Positions 1-6,882 of a stretch of DNA of 11,678 nucleotides are shown here, one piece after another. Below the pieces are notes generated by a model. The model was not told where the DNA came from. It did not search any database and worked only from the letters and a program-made list of their open reading frames with translations. Made by a program: the position numbers and the translations under genes. This DNA is from Acidobacteriaceae bacterium (GTDB taxonomy: Bacteria > Acidobacteriota > Terriglobia > Terriglobales > Acidobacteriaceae): the NCBI GenBank assembly GCA_003166055.1, contig PMWR01000318.1:1992-13669 (forward strand). Direction: 5' to 3'. Every line of letters starts with the position of its first letter. Within the stretch, counting starts at the first letter, position 1.

Positions 1-657
1 GGTCTGCTGGGCGATGGAGGTAATGACCTTGATGAGCGGAGTTAACGCGCGAACGTCGCCGGCCAGTCCTCGAATACGCTCGAAATTGTTCTTAAACTCG
101 TTGGTCTGTGCCTCCAGTTGGGTCGCGATCGCGGCGATAACCTCCCTGTTGTTTTCCACTCGAATCTGGGTGTTCTCAGTGAGGTCGCCAGCGCTCTTGA
201 CAGATCGTGCGATATGCTCCCTTTGCTTGCTGGTTTTCGCATTCAGGGTATCGATCTGCTCGATGACCACGACGACCTCGCGCTCGGATTCGGCCAGCGA
301 ATCGCCGATCTGTTCGTGCATCACGTCGATGTAAGGTTTGCAGTCCTTGATGTCTGTCTCGACAGCTTTGCGGGCGGCCAGCTCTCGCGAAACTTCCTCG
401 AAGTTGAGCTGACCGAAAGCCCACATGTCGGAGACGGCGCGCCGGGCCATCGTCCAGTTCCACCATTCGACGATCACCAGCGGCACAAATTTGAGGACCG
501 CGAGAGCTACGACGATGCGTATCCAATCGGCGATAAAAGCCCGTCCCTGGATGCGGGATAAGAATGCAAGGAACAGAAGGTTGCTAAGAAGCGCAAGTGC
601 CACTTGAAGGAACAGTCGCTTCTTAATGGGGCGCAGCCGTAACTCGGGATCCATCAT
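1..657 (-). CDS. Membrane methyl-accepting chemotaxis receptor with almost no periplasmic part (3'-truncated by window edge)
   Basis: A minus-strand frame is open from the ATG at 657 to the left edge, giving 219 residues with no stop. After a basic N-terminus, a first membrane helix (about 15-34) and a second (about 46-63) are separated by a loop of about 11 residues, so there is no room for a ligand-binding domain outside the membrane. WWNW at 65-68 and ARRA mark the cytoplasmic face. From about 80 the chain is a long charged heptad-like helix. It ends at LIKVITSIAQQT, which matches the lead-in to a receptor hairpin tip (normally continued [15 protein letters not shown]), so the signalling tip lies just outside the window. 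The family assignment rests on this partial tip, the coiled coil and the operon context. The start is backed by GGGAG eight bases upstream. A second ATG at 654 is better spaced to AGAGG, so either may be used. It may sense membrane or internal state, or act with a partner. Confidence 0.85.
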   Translation of the reverse strand, partial: MMDPELRLRPIKKRLFLQVALALLSNLLFLAFLSRIQGRAFIADWIRIVVALAVLKFVPLVIVEWWNWTMARRAVSDMWAFGQLNFEEVSRELAARKAVETDIKDCKPYIDVMHEQIGDSLAESEREVVVVIEQIDTLNAKTSKQREHIARSVKSAGDLTENTQIRVENNREVIAAIATQLEAQTNEFKNNFERIRGLAGDVRALTPLIKVITSIAQQT

Positions 658-659
658 GA

Positions 660-670
660 CCTCTGCTCCC
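660..670 (-). promoter_or_regulatory. Ribosome binding site region deciding the membrane receptor start
   Basis: The minus-strand sequence GGGAGCAGAGG precedes two adjacent ATG codons at 657 and 654. GGGAG suits the first and AGAGG the second. The frame is open further upstream to the cheY stop (with a GTG at 696), but nothing there looks like protein of this family or has a ribosome site. Confidence 0.55.
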
Positions 671-741
671 TCATCGTCATTGGCCCAATTCGCCACACGA
701 AGAGCATTTCGAATTCCGGCAACCGCATCGGCATCACGATG

Positions 742-1116
742 TCACGCTCCGGGCAGAATCTGTTTAATGACCTTGATCAGATCGTTGCCCGATACCGGCT
801 TCACCAGCCAGCCAGTGGCGCCGAGACGGCGGCCCTCGTCGCGCTTGGCGGCCTCGCTCTCAGTGGTCAGCGTCAGAATCGGGAAGAATCTGCAGCCGGG
901 CAGAGCGCGCACTTTCCCAATCATTTCCAGTCCCCCCATCACCGGCATGTTGATATCGGTGAGGATGAGGTCAGGCTTGAATCCGGCCTTCAACTTGTCG
1001 AGAGCAAGCTGGCCATTGTTGGCGGTCTCCACCTGGAACCCACCCATCGACAAAGTGCTCTTGAGGCTCATCACCATGGTGACCGAATCGTCGACGACCA
1101 GAATGGTCTTTGCCAT
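742..1116 (-). CDS. cheY: CheY-type single-domain response regulator (copy 2)
   Basis: A 124-residue lone receiver domain. D9-D10 form the acidic pocket, D54 in LTDINMPVMGG is the phosphoacceptor, T84 in LTLTTES is the switch threonine and K106 lies in WLVKP. The aromatic switch position is W103 rather than tyrosine, and the common MDG after the phosphoacceptor reads MGG. Both changes occur in functional CheY proteins of the GATGW type. It is clearly different from the other CheY in the operon (Y100, LDG), so the two probably have separate jobs, for example one output regulator and one phosphate sink or helper. The start follows AGAGG and lies 9 bp after the STAS stop. An 84-bp gap, the largest inside the operon, follows. 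Confidence 0.95.
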   Translation of the reverse strand: MAKTILVVDDSVTMVMSLKSTLSMGGFQVETANNGQLALDKLKAGFKPDLILTDINMPVMGGLEMIGKVRALPGCRFFPILTLTTESEAAKRDEGRRLGATGWLVKPVSGNDLIKVIKQILPGA

Positions 1117-1125
1117 ATGAGCCTC

Positions 1126-1368
1126 TTATTCCACAGATTTCAATACGGGTTCCAGCCATGCGCGCAGTTCAGCATTCTTCGGCCAGGTGGTTATGCTCGC
1201 CTTGGCCGTCATCAGCACTTGCAGATTGGCGGTGTGCATGTGGCTGCAGGCGGATAGATCGACCCTCGCGGCGGGTCTGGTCTGCAACCACTCGAGCAGC
1301 CCTTCGGCCTCTTCCACGGCCACTTCGTCCCGAAACAGGACGCGGTTCTTCTTGAATTCGATCGGCAT
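1126..1368 (-). CDS. Small STAS-like domain protein of the chemotaxis operon
   Basis: This 80-residue protein fits a minimal STAS (anti-sigma-antagonist-like) fold. A short beta-rich N-terminus leads to ARVDLSACSHMHTANLQVLM at about 34-53, which aligns with the family core (V..DLS.....DSSGL..L). In that core the usual D-S-S-G is replaced by H45-T46-A47-N48, so the phosphorylatable serine position would be Thr46. STAS-like proteins next to cheA are known from several chemotaxis clusters. In rhizobia, CheS promotes CheY1 binding to CheA, so a role in CheA-CheY traffic is plausible, by context only. The ATG shares one base with the cheA TGA stop (TGATG), which implies translational coupling and roughly matched output with CheA. 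The downstream cheY starts 9 bp after its TAA. Confidence 0.8.
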   Translation of the reverse strand: MPIEFKKNRVLFRDEVAVEEAEGLLEWLQTRPAARVDLSACSHMHTANLQVLMTAKASITTWPKNAELRAWLEPVLKSVE

Positions 1369-3887
1369 CAGACGATCTCCCGAATGTTGAGAATCATGAG
1401 CACTGACCCATCCCCCATCAGAGCTGAGCCTGAATACGCAGACAGGCCGGAGAGAAAGCCATCGAAAGGCTTCTGAATAACGCCCATCGTCTCCTGAAAT
1501 CCGTCGACAAGGAGGCCCAACTCAATGGCCCCCGCCTGAACCAGCAGTACAGCTAGTTCATCGTCCAAATTCGGCCGGGGGATAGCGGGAATCCCCAGGA
1601 GTGTGTTGAGCGCCTTGAGCGGAACCACGCGCCCGCGCAATACGGCAGTCTGGCTCTGTTTGATGGTGTGGATCGAACTCCTGGGAACGCGCACGGTCTC
1701 GACCACATGGTCCATGGGCACACCGAAGAGTTGCCCGTCGGACTCGATGACCATAACCTGGGTCACGGCCATTGAAAGCGGCAGCGATATCCTGATCGAC
1801 GTACCCTTGCCAAACTGGCTCTCAATCACGACGGCGCCATTGATCTTCTCTACTGCGGTGCGAACTACATCCATGCCCACACCGCGCCCGGAGAGGTCGG
1901 AGACTACCGCGGCTGTGGATAGGCCGGCGGCGAAGATAAGATTGATCGCCTCCTGATCTCCCATGCGCTCAAAAGTCGCCTCGTCAATGATTCCTTTCTC
2001 GTAGGCCTTCTGTTTGATCACGGCCGGATCGATGCCCTTACCGTCGTCAACGATCTCAATCACGACACGGTCTGCTTCCTGCGCGGCGCGGATCGTCAGC
2101 TTGCCGGTTACCGGCTTGCCTGCGGCCAGGCGGACCTCGGGAGTCTCCAGGCCGTGATCGAGGCTGTTGCGAACGATGTGAATGAGGGGATCGGCAAGCG
2201 ATTCGATGATGTTCTTGTCGGCTTCGGTCTGCTCCCCTTCGAGCACGAGTTGAACTTCCTTGCCGAGTTTGCGGGAGATGTCGCGCACCAGGCGCGGGAA
2301 GCGCTGGAAGACGAAGGAGACAGCCATCATGCGGACTTGCATGATGGCATCCTGCATCTCATCCGCAATGCGGTTGATAATCGAGTACTGGCCTTTGATT
2401 TCACGCGAGAGTTCACGCACGCCGAATTGAGATTCCGCGCGCTCGGCCAGATAGGGCAGCCCATTTTTCGAAACCACCAACTCGCCAATCAGGTTCATCA
2501 GCCGATCGATTTTGGCTTGATCGACTTTGAGGCTTCTTGGGCCGATAAGAGAGTCTTCGGCGCGACGGCCAAATTTGACCCCTTCCTCCGCCGGAACTTT
2601 GCCGGAGTCGTTTTCTGAGCTCGGGCTTGTAATTGCGATTCCTTCGGTCTGAGCAGCGGCGATTCTGCCATCGGTGCCAGGCACGCGTGGCAAACTGGCC
2701 ACCGGCTGGACGGTTTTGTGCGCGGCACGCCATGCGGCAAGCCACATGTCAAGCCATGCCAGGAGCAGCGTGTTGTGACCGGTAGACAGAGCGTCGGCAA
2801 GCGCCGCTTGAATATCGGCTTGGCCAGATTCTTCGCCAACTGCCTGGCTCAGATTGGCCAACACTGCCGCAACTGCCTTGAGCCTGCCCGCGTGCCATGC
2901 GGGACGATCGTCGAGGAGAAGAATCTGACGCTGCGCCGCGAGAATCCTGTTGAACACGGCCTCGTCGTCCGCCGTGAGTGCTCGCGACGAATCTGCAGCC
3001 GATAACGCATTGCCCAACACCTTCATTTCGTCTTGTTCCTTCGCGAGCCACAACGCGGGAACGGCAGTGATCTCAACCTGATCCGGCAGATAGCGGTAAT
3101 ACTGGTCAAGCTCCTCGCGGGTCGCGTTGGTAAGCAGATCGAATCCGAGCAGGCAACTGTAAGTGTCCAATTCGCCCAGTGGAGGCAACGGCGCAGGCGC
3201 AAGGACGCGGCCCCAGATAAGTCCGGGAGTCTGTCGTGCGCTGTTCAGCGGATCGTCCCCATGGAAGAAGCATTCCCGCTGCGGTCGGTAGGCAATCCAA
3301 TGCAGTGGATCTCCCTGCCCGCACTGCTCAAGAGCCGATCTGCGCGCGGCTTCCGGGATGCTTGCAAGTTGAGGCAGTACGCTGACCGGATCATCGGCAA
3401 GCGGGGCATGGGGGCTGGCGGCCATCGAAGAGCCGCCGTTTGCAACAGAGACCGCGTCTTGCTTCGATATCAGGCTCGGCATCAGCTTCCTCAACGCCTC
3501 CGCCATGTGCTGCGATTCCACAGCGCGCGCCGCATCGATCTTTTCCGTGGTCTCGATTTCGCCCAAAAGCAGGCCGACGTAATCCATCGCGTCCAGCAAA
3601 CGGTCTGCCAACTCTCGGGAATAGCTTGCCTGGCCGCTTCTCACCATTCCCAGCAGATCCTCCCCGGCATGCAGCACGCGCGTCATCTCCGGGAAAGTGA
3701 ACAGACCGCTGTTGCCCTTCAACGTGTGCACGCAACGAAAGAGTTCGTTGAGGATGCCCTGATCGGTGGGCGCGTCTTCCAATTGCATCAGCTTCTTGCC
3801 GGTGGCTTCCAGCAGGTCGCGGGACTCGGAGAGGAACTGCTCCAGCAATGGGTTCGGGGGTAAGGGATTCATGGGCGAGCGGCTCAT
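1368..3887 (-). CDS. cheA: Chemotaxis histidine kinase CheA
   Basis: The 839-residue protein starts at the ATG at 3887, which overlaps the cheY stop as ATGA and follows GGGGAG at good spacing. P1 (Hpt) covers about 14-135 with the phosphorylated H54 in CVHTLKGNSG. Residues about 190-280 form a middle domain with a pattern like YRPQRECFFHGDDPL, then PLGELDTYSCLLGFDL. This resembles the PHP..F..G.DPL domain seen between P1 and P3 in many long CheA proteins. Residues 310-395 look helical and 395-450 are a disordered linker. P3 dimerisation is at about 450-550. The P4 ATPase has its N box H570-IVRNSLDHGLE, G1 DDGKGID (614-620), LIFAAGLST (650-658) and G2 GRGVGMD (667-673). P5, the CheW-like domain, is at about 705-839. 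There is no C-terminal receiver. It autophosphorylates in response to receptor state and feeds the CheY proteins and CheB. The stop shares one base with the STAS gene start. Confidence 0.97.
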   Translation of the reverse strand: MSRSPMNPLPPNPLLEQFLSESRDLLEATGKKLMQLEDAPTDQGILNELFRCVHTLKGNSGLFTFPEMTRVLHAGEDLLGMVRSGQASYSRELADRLLDAMDYVGLLLGEIETTEKIDAARAVESQHMAEALRKLMPSLISKQDAVSVANGGSSMAASPHAPLADDPVSVLPQLASIPEAARRSALEQCGQGDPLHWIAYRPQRECFFHGDDPLNSARQTPGLIWGRVLAPAPLPPLGELDTYSCLLGFDLLTNATREELDQYYRYLPDQVEITAVPALWLAKEQDEMKVLGNALSAADSSRALTADDEAVFNRILAAQRQILLLDDRPAWHAGRLKAVAAVLANLSQAVGEESGQADIQAALADALSTGHNTLLLAWLDMWLAAWRAAHKTVQPVASLPRVPGTDGRIAAAQTEGIAITSPSSENDSGKVPAEEGVKFGRRAEDSLIGPRSLKVDQAKIDRLMNLIGELVVSKNGLPYLAERAESQFGVRELSREIKGQYSIINRIADEMQDAIMQVRMMAVSFVFQRFPRLVRDISRKLGKEVQLVLEGEQTEADKNIIESLADPLIHIVRNSLDHGLETPEVRLAAGKPVTGKLTIRAAQEADRVVIEIVDDGKGIDPAVIKQKAYEKGIIDEATFERMGDQEAINLIFAAGLSTAAVVSDLSGRGVGMDVVRTAVEKINGAVVIESQFGKGTSIRISLPLSMAVTQVMVIESDGQLFGVPMDHVVETVRVPRSSIHTIKQSQTAVLRGRVVPLKALNTLLGIPAIPRPNLDDELAVLLVQAGAIELGLLVDGFQETMGVIQKPFDGFLSGLSAYSGSALMGDGSVLMILNIREIV

Positions 3888-4255
3888 TGGTTTGTCTCCC
3901 CAAGCATGAGACGGACATAAGAAAGAAGCTGCGGCTGCCGGACGGGTTTGACGAGATAGCTGTTGGCGCCGGACTGGTAAGCCGCCTTCTCGTCGCGCGC
4001 TTCGGCTTCGGTAGACACCATGATGGCCGGCGGCTGTGCGATCTGTTGCTGACGCAATTCGCGCAAAAAGCCGTACCCGTCGAGCTTTGGCATGTTGATG
4101 TCCACGATGTAAAGATCGAACGGTGCTTCGAGGGCCTTCTCCAGCGCCTCGATTCCGTTCCATGCCTCTTCCACCAGGTAACCGGCGGATTCAAGAATGC
4201 CGCGGTGATACATGCGCACTGTGGCTGCATCGTCGACAATCAGAATGCGTCTCAT
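3884..4255 (-). CDS. cheY: CheY-type single-domain response regulator (copy 1)
   Basis: This 123-residue protein is a lone receiver domain of standard size. D8-D9 form the Mg2+ pocket, D52 in IVDINMPKLDG is the phosphoacceptor, S81 in MVSTEAEARD is the switch serine/threonine, Y100 is the switch aromatic and K103 lies in YLVKP. The tyrosine at the position of E. coli CheY Tyr106 keeps the classical switch set. It has no output domain, so it acts by binding a target when phosphorylated by CheA. It is wedged between cheR and cheA with four-base ATGA overlaps at both ends, so its level should be tied to theirs. It may be the output regulator or a phosphate sink; sequence alone does not decide. 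Confidence 0.95.
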   Translation of the reverse strand: MRRILIVDDAATVRMYHRGILESAGYLVEEAWNGIEALEKALEAPFDLYIVDINMPKLDGYGFLRELRQQQIAQPPAIMVSTEAEARDEKAAYQSGANSYLVKPVRQPQLLSYVRLMLGETNQ

Positions 4256-5118
4256 CGAGATTCCATGCCTTTCTGATAAACGATTGCGTCGGGAAACTTG
4301 CGCACCTTGAACAGGGAGGAGATGCGGCTCATGGATTCGGAATGGCCGAGGCAGATAAAACCGCCTGGATTCAGGGCTTCGTAGAAGGTTTCCGCCGCCG
4401 TGGTCCTGGATACATCGTCAAAATAGATGAGCAGATTTCGGCAAAAGATGACATCGAAGTTGCGGTAGACAAGTGTATCGGCGGCTTCTGAAAGATTCAC
4501 CCTGGTGAATTCAACTGCATCGCGCAGATCGCCGCAGAGCTGATAGTCATCGCCAACGCCCTTGAAGTATTTTTCAAGCCAGCGAGGCGGCACATTCTGC
4601 ACGGAGCGGGCCGAATAGCGCCCGGCCCGTGCACGGCGCAGAATGCCGGTGTCTATATCGGACGAGACGATCTCCACATCCCACTCCCTAATTCCGGCCC
4701 AGAGTTCCACCAGGTACATGGCGATCGAATACGGTTCCTCCCCGGAAGAGGAGGGAATGCACCAGATGCGGATCGCGTCTGAACCTATCCTGTGCCGGAC
4801 AATCTCCGGAAGGATGGAATCGACCAGGCACTTGAATTGATACTCCTCGCGCAGAAAGTAGGTTTCGTTCACCGTCATCAGGTTGGTGAGTTGCTGGAGT
4901 TCTTCGCCCGAAGCCTGGAAACGCAACATGGTGAAGTAGCCCCGAAAATTGCCAGTGCCGGTAGCCTCGATGCGTTCGACCAGGCGCTTGTCCACAAAGT
5001 AGCGCTTGGTCGCCTCGAAGCTGATGCCTGTCCGGCGATAGAAGAACTCCTTGAACTTCAGGAAGTCTTCGATCGTGATGGTTGGGCCGGGCTCCGGCAG
5101 CGACGCGTAAGAGGTCAT
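4252..5118 (-). CDS. cheR: Chemotaxis protein-glutamate O-methyltransferase CheR
   Basis: Starting at the ATG at 5118 the product has 288 residues, a normal CheR length. The N-terminal all-helical domain (about 15-80) leads into LMTVNETYFLRE at 80-91, a CheR signature. The S-adenosylmethionine site is IPSSSGEEPYS at 121-131, with the acidic SSDID at 152-156. FDVIFCRNLLIYFD (221-234) and LGHSES (257-262) complete the family pattern. Classical CheR reads AGCSTGEEPYS, so IPSSS is a variant version that I believe occurs in a subgroup of CheR proteins. The enzyme methylates receptor glutamates opposite to CheB. A longer in-frame start at 5166 would overlap the HEAT gene by 41 bp and adds 16 residues that look unrelated, so I prefer 5118. 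The stop overlaps the next start as ATGA, implying coupled translation with cheY. Confidence 0.96.
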   Translation of the reverse strand: MTSYASLPEPGPTITIEDFLKFKEFFYRRTGISFEATKRYFVDKRLVERIEATGTGNFRGYFTMLRFQASGEELQQLTNLMTVNETYFLREEYQFKCLVDSILPEIVRHRIGSDAIRIWCIPSSSGEEPYSIAMYLVELWAGIREWDVEIVSSDIDTGILRRARAGRYSARSVQNVPPRWLEKYFKGVGDDYQLCGDLRDAVEFTRVNLSEAADTLVYRNFDVIFCRNLLIYFDDVSRTTAAETFYEALNPGGFICLGHSESMSRISSLFKVRKFPDAIVYQKGMESR

Positions 5119-5125
5119 AACAGGT

Positions 5126-5749
5126 TCAGACCTCGCGAATGCGCTTGAGCGCCAAATCAGCGGCAAATTGAATGTAAGGTTCGGACTGAAAGCGGGCCTT
5201 GAGCCGGACGAGCGGATCGATGGCCGCCTCCGTGCCTACTTCACACAGCAGATCCACCGCAGTGGCGCAGACATTCACGTGGCTGTCCCGTTCGATCACG
5301 TCGATCAGCCACGTCTCAACCTCCGGATGCCGCTCGGAATCGAGGATATTGACGACAAAGATCCGCATATCGGGATCCGGATCGGCAAGCAGGGATCGCA
5401 AAATCGGCGCCGTTTCGCTGCCCAATTGCTTAAACGTCTCTATGACCTCATTGCGCAGGGCCACGTCTTCACTACGAAGACAATCGGCCAACCCGCTGAC
5501 GGCCGACGGATCGTTCAGGCGAACCAGGGTGGTGAGGATCACTTCACGGACGGCCGCGTCCTCCTCGCGCTTCAAATGGCTCACCAGCGATGCGGCGGCA
5601 TCCGGGCATTGGGCGATTTCGCGTACGGCCTGGCGCCGTCCAGCAGGATCCGCGTCCTCCAGGGCTGCTCGAAGTTCGTTGCAACCCCTTCGAGGCTGTG
5701 GCTTGCCGCGCTCTGTTGGCTTAACGATCTTCTGCTTCACAAGGCCCAT
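5126..5749 (-). CDS. HEAT-repeat protein encoded between cheB and cheR
   Basis: From the ATG at 5749 the product has 207 residues. After a basic N-terminal tail of about 22 residues it is built of about six helical HEAT-type repeats spaced 29-34 residues apart. The recurring acidic-turn plus helix pattern is seen near residues 32-42 (DADPAGRRQAV), 61-71 (REEDAAVREVI), 92-102 (RSEDVALRNEV), 122-132, 154-165 and 188-199. HEAT repeats stack into a curved solenoid that binds other proteins. No catalytic motif, signal peptide or membrane segment is seen. It sits between the two adaptation enzymes and ends 7 bp before cheR, so a scaffold or modulator role in receptor methylation or CheA/CheB contacts is a reasonable inference. 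It is not a proven function. An alternative is a member of the PBS-lyase-like HEAT group unrelated to adaptation. Confidence 0.85.
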   Translation of the reverse strand: MGLVKQKIVKPTERGKPQPRRGCNELRAALEDADPAGRRQAVREIAQCPDAAASLVSHLKREEDAAVREVILTTLVRLNDPSAVSGLADCLRSEDVALRNEVIETFKQLGSETAPILRSLLADPDPDMRIFVVNILDSERHPEVETWLIDVIERDSHVNVCATAVDLLCEVGTEAAIDPLVRLKARFQSEPYIQFAADLALKRIREV

Positions 5750-5753
5750 GATT

Positions 5754-5762
5754 CTCTTCCTC
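5754..5762 (-). promoter_or_regulatory. Ribosome binding site that selects the HEAT-repeat protein start
   Basis: Minus-strand GAGGAAGAG lies four bases before the ATG at 5749. An in-frame GTG at 5764 overlaps this site and has no comparable sequence before it, so 5749 is the better start. Confidence 0.65.
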
Positions 5763-5805
5763 ACCTACACGGCAAACTCGACCTCTGCCGGGGAAAACTC
5801 GTCTG

Positions 5806-6879
5806 TTACCGGCCGGCCCATGTCGAAAGCTGCGCGGCGATTTTTTCGGCGGCCAAAATCAGACTTGCCCCGCCCTTCCTGACCAGTTCCGCAGGCATTC
5901 CGTAAACCACCGCCGAGTCCTCGGATTCAGCAATGGTGTGTCCACCTCGCTTCTTGATTTCGGTGAATGCATCCGATCCATCGTGGCCCATGCCGGTTAA
6001 CAAAACCGCCGTTGTCCGCTTTGGATCGTAGTGCTGCAGCACTGATCGCCCCAGTAATTCGACTGAGGGGTGCCACAGGTATTCCGGATTCTCCGGCGCC
6101 GGAAGAACGGTGAGCCGGCCAGACCGCGTTGCAAGCAGGGTGTCCGCTCCACCCCGTCCGATGTAGACCTTTCCGGCTTCCACCGCCAGGGCGCTGCCCG
6201 CCTCGACAACCTCAAGCGCGCAACACTGATTCAGCCGATCCGCAAAGGCTCTGGTAAACGCGGCAGGCATGTGCTGCGCCACAAGTACCGGCCAGGGAAA
6301 CCCTTGCGGCAATCCCGACAGCACAATTTCGAGGGCGCGCGGTCCGCCGGTAGATGCGCCGATCACCAGCAGGCCATCGGCGGCCACCGCAGGCCCTTTC
6401 GGCGCAGAAAATTCTTGAACCGTCTTCCTGCGCTCCTCCTGCATGCGCCGGACCACTCCGGTCGCGGTAAACCCTTTGCTCTTCAGCCGTGCCCGCGCGG
6501 CGCTTCGTACCTTGGCCACCAATTGCTCCGTGATCCTGTCGATGGACAGAGAAATGGTTCCACCAGGCTTGGAAACGTAGTCGACCGCGCCCAGATTCAG
6601 AGCCTCGAATGTGGCCAGGGCTCCCTCGTTGGTGAGCGAAGAAACCATCACCACCGCAACCGGCCTCTCGGCCATGATGAGGGAAAGCGCGGTCAATCCA
6701 TCCATCTCCGGCATGTTGATGTCCAGCGTCACAACATGCGGCTGGAATTCCCGGTTTTCCCTCACGGCTTCGTCGCCGTTTCTGGCCTGGCGGATTTCGA
6801 AGTCCCCCTCGGCCTGAAACAGAGTCATCAACTGGCGGCGCATCAACGCCGAGTCGTCGACAATCAGGAGCTTGATCAT
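5806..6879 (-). CDS. cheB: Chemotaxis protein-glutamate methylesterase CheB
   Basis: The 357-residue protein has the usual length and order for CheB: an N-terminal receiver and a C-terminal methylesterase. In the receiver, D8-D9 form the acidic pocket, D53 in TLDINMPEMDG is the phosphoacceptor, S80 or S81 is the switch position and K104 lies in VSKPGG. The catalytic triad is visible as S176 in IGASTGGP, H203 in AQHMP and D300 in LLTGMGHDG. CheB removes methyl groups from receptor glutamates and deamidates glutamines, and phosphorylation by CheA activates it. Its targets here should include the methylation-consensus segments of the two receptors in the operon. It starts 3 bp after the cheW stop with only a weak GGA upstream, so translation probably depends on ribosomes coming off cheW. 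A 56-bp gap follows. Confidence 0.97.
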   Translation of the reverse strand: MIKLLIVDDSALMRRQLMTLFQAEGDFEIRQARNGDEAVRENREFQPHVVTLDINMPEMDGLTALSLIMAERPVAVVMVSSLTNEGALATFEALNLGAVDYVSKPGGTISLSIDRITEQLVAKVRSAARARLKSKGFTATGVVRRMQEERRKTVQEFSAPKGPAVAADGLLVIGASTGGPRALEIVLSGLPQGFPWPVLVAQHMPAAFTRAFADRLNQCCALEVVEAGSALAVEAGKVYIGRGGADTLLATRSGRLTVLPAPENPEYLWHPSVELLGRSVLQHYDPKRTTAVLLTGMGHDGSDAFTEIKKRGGHTIAESEDSAVVYGMPAELVRKGGASLILAAEKIAAQLSTWAGR

Positions 6880-6882
6880 GGT

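Noticed and set aside
176..526. Minus-strand open frame of 116 codons at the left end
   Set aside because: Arg-rich shadow in a wrong frame. The frame starting at 657 gives membrane helices, a coiled coil and the start of a receptor tip.
3033..3863. Plus-strand open frame opposite the front half of cheA
   Set aside because: Antisense shadow; the minus strand encodes the Hpt domain with HTLKGNSG.
3888..4163. In-frame extension of CheA upstream of 3887, which would add 92 residues
   Set aside because: It overlaps nearly all of cheY copy 1, is arginine-rich and unlike CheA, and the ATGA junction with a good ribosome site marks the real start.
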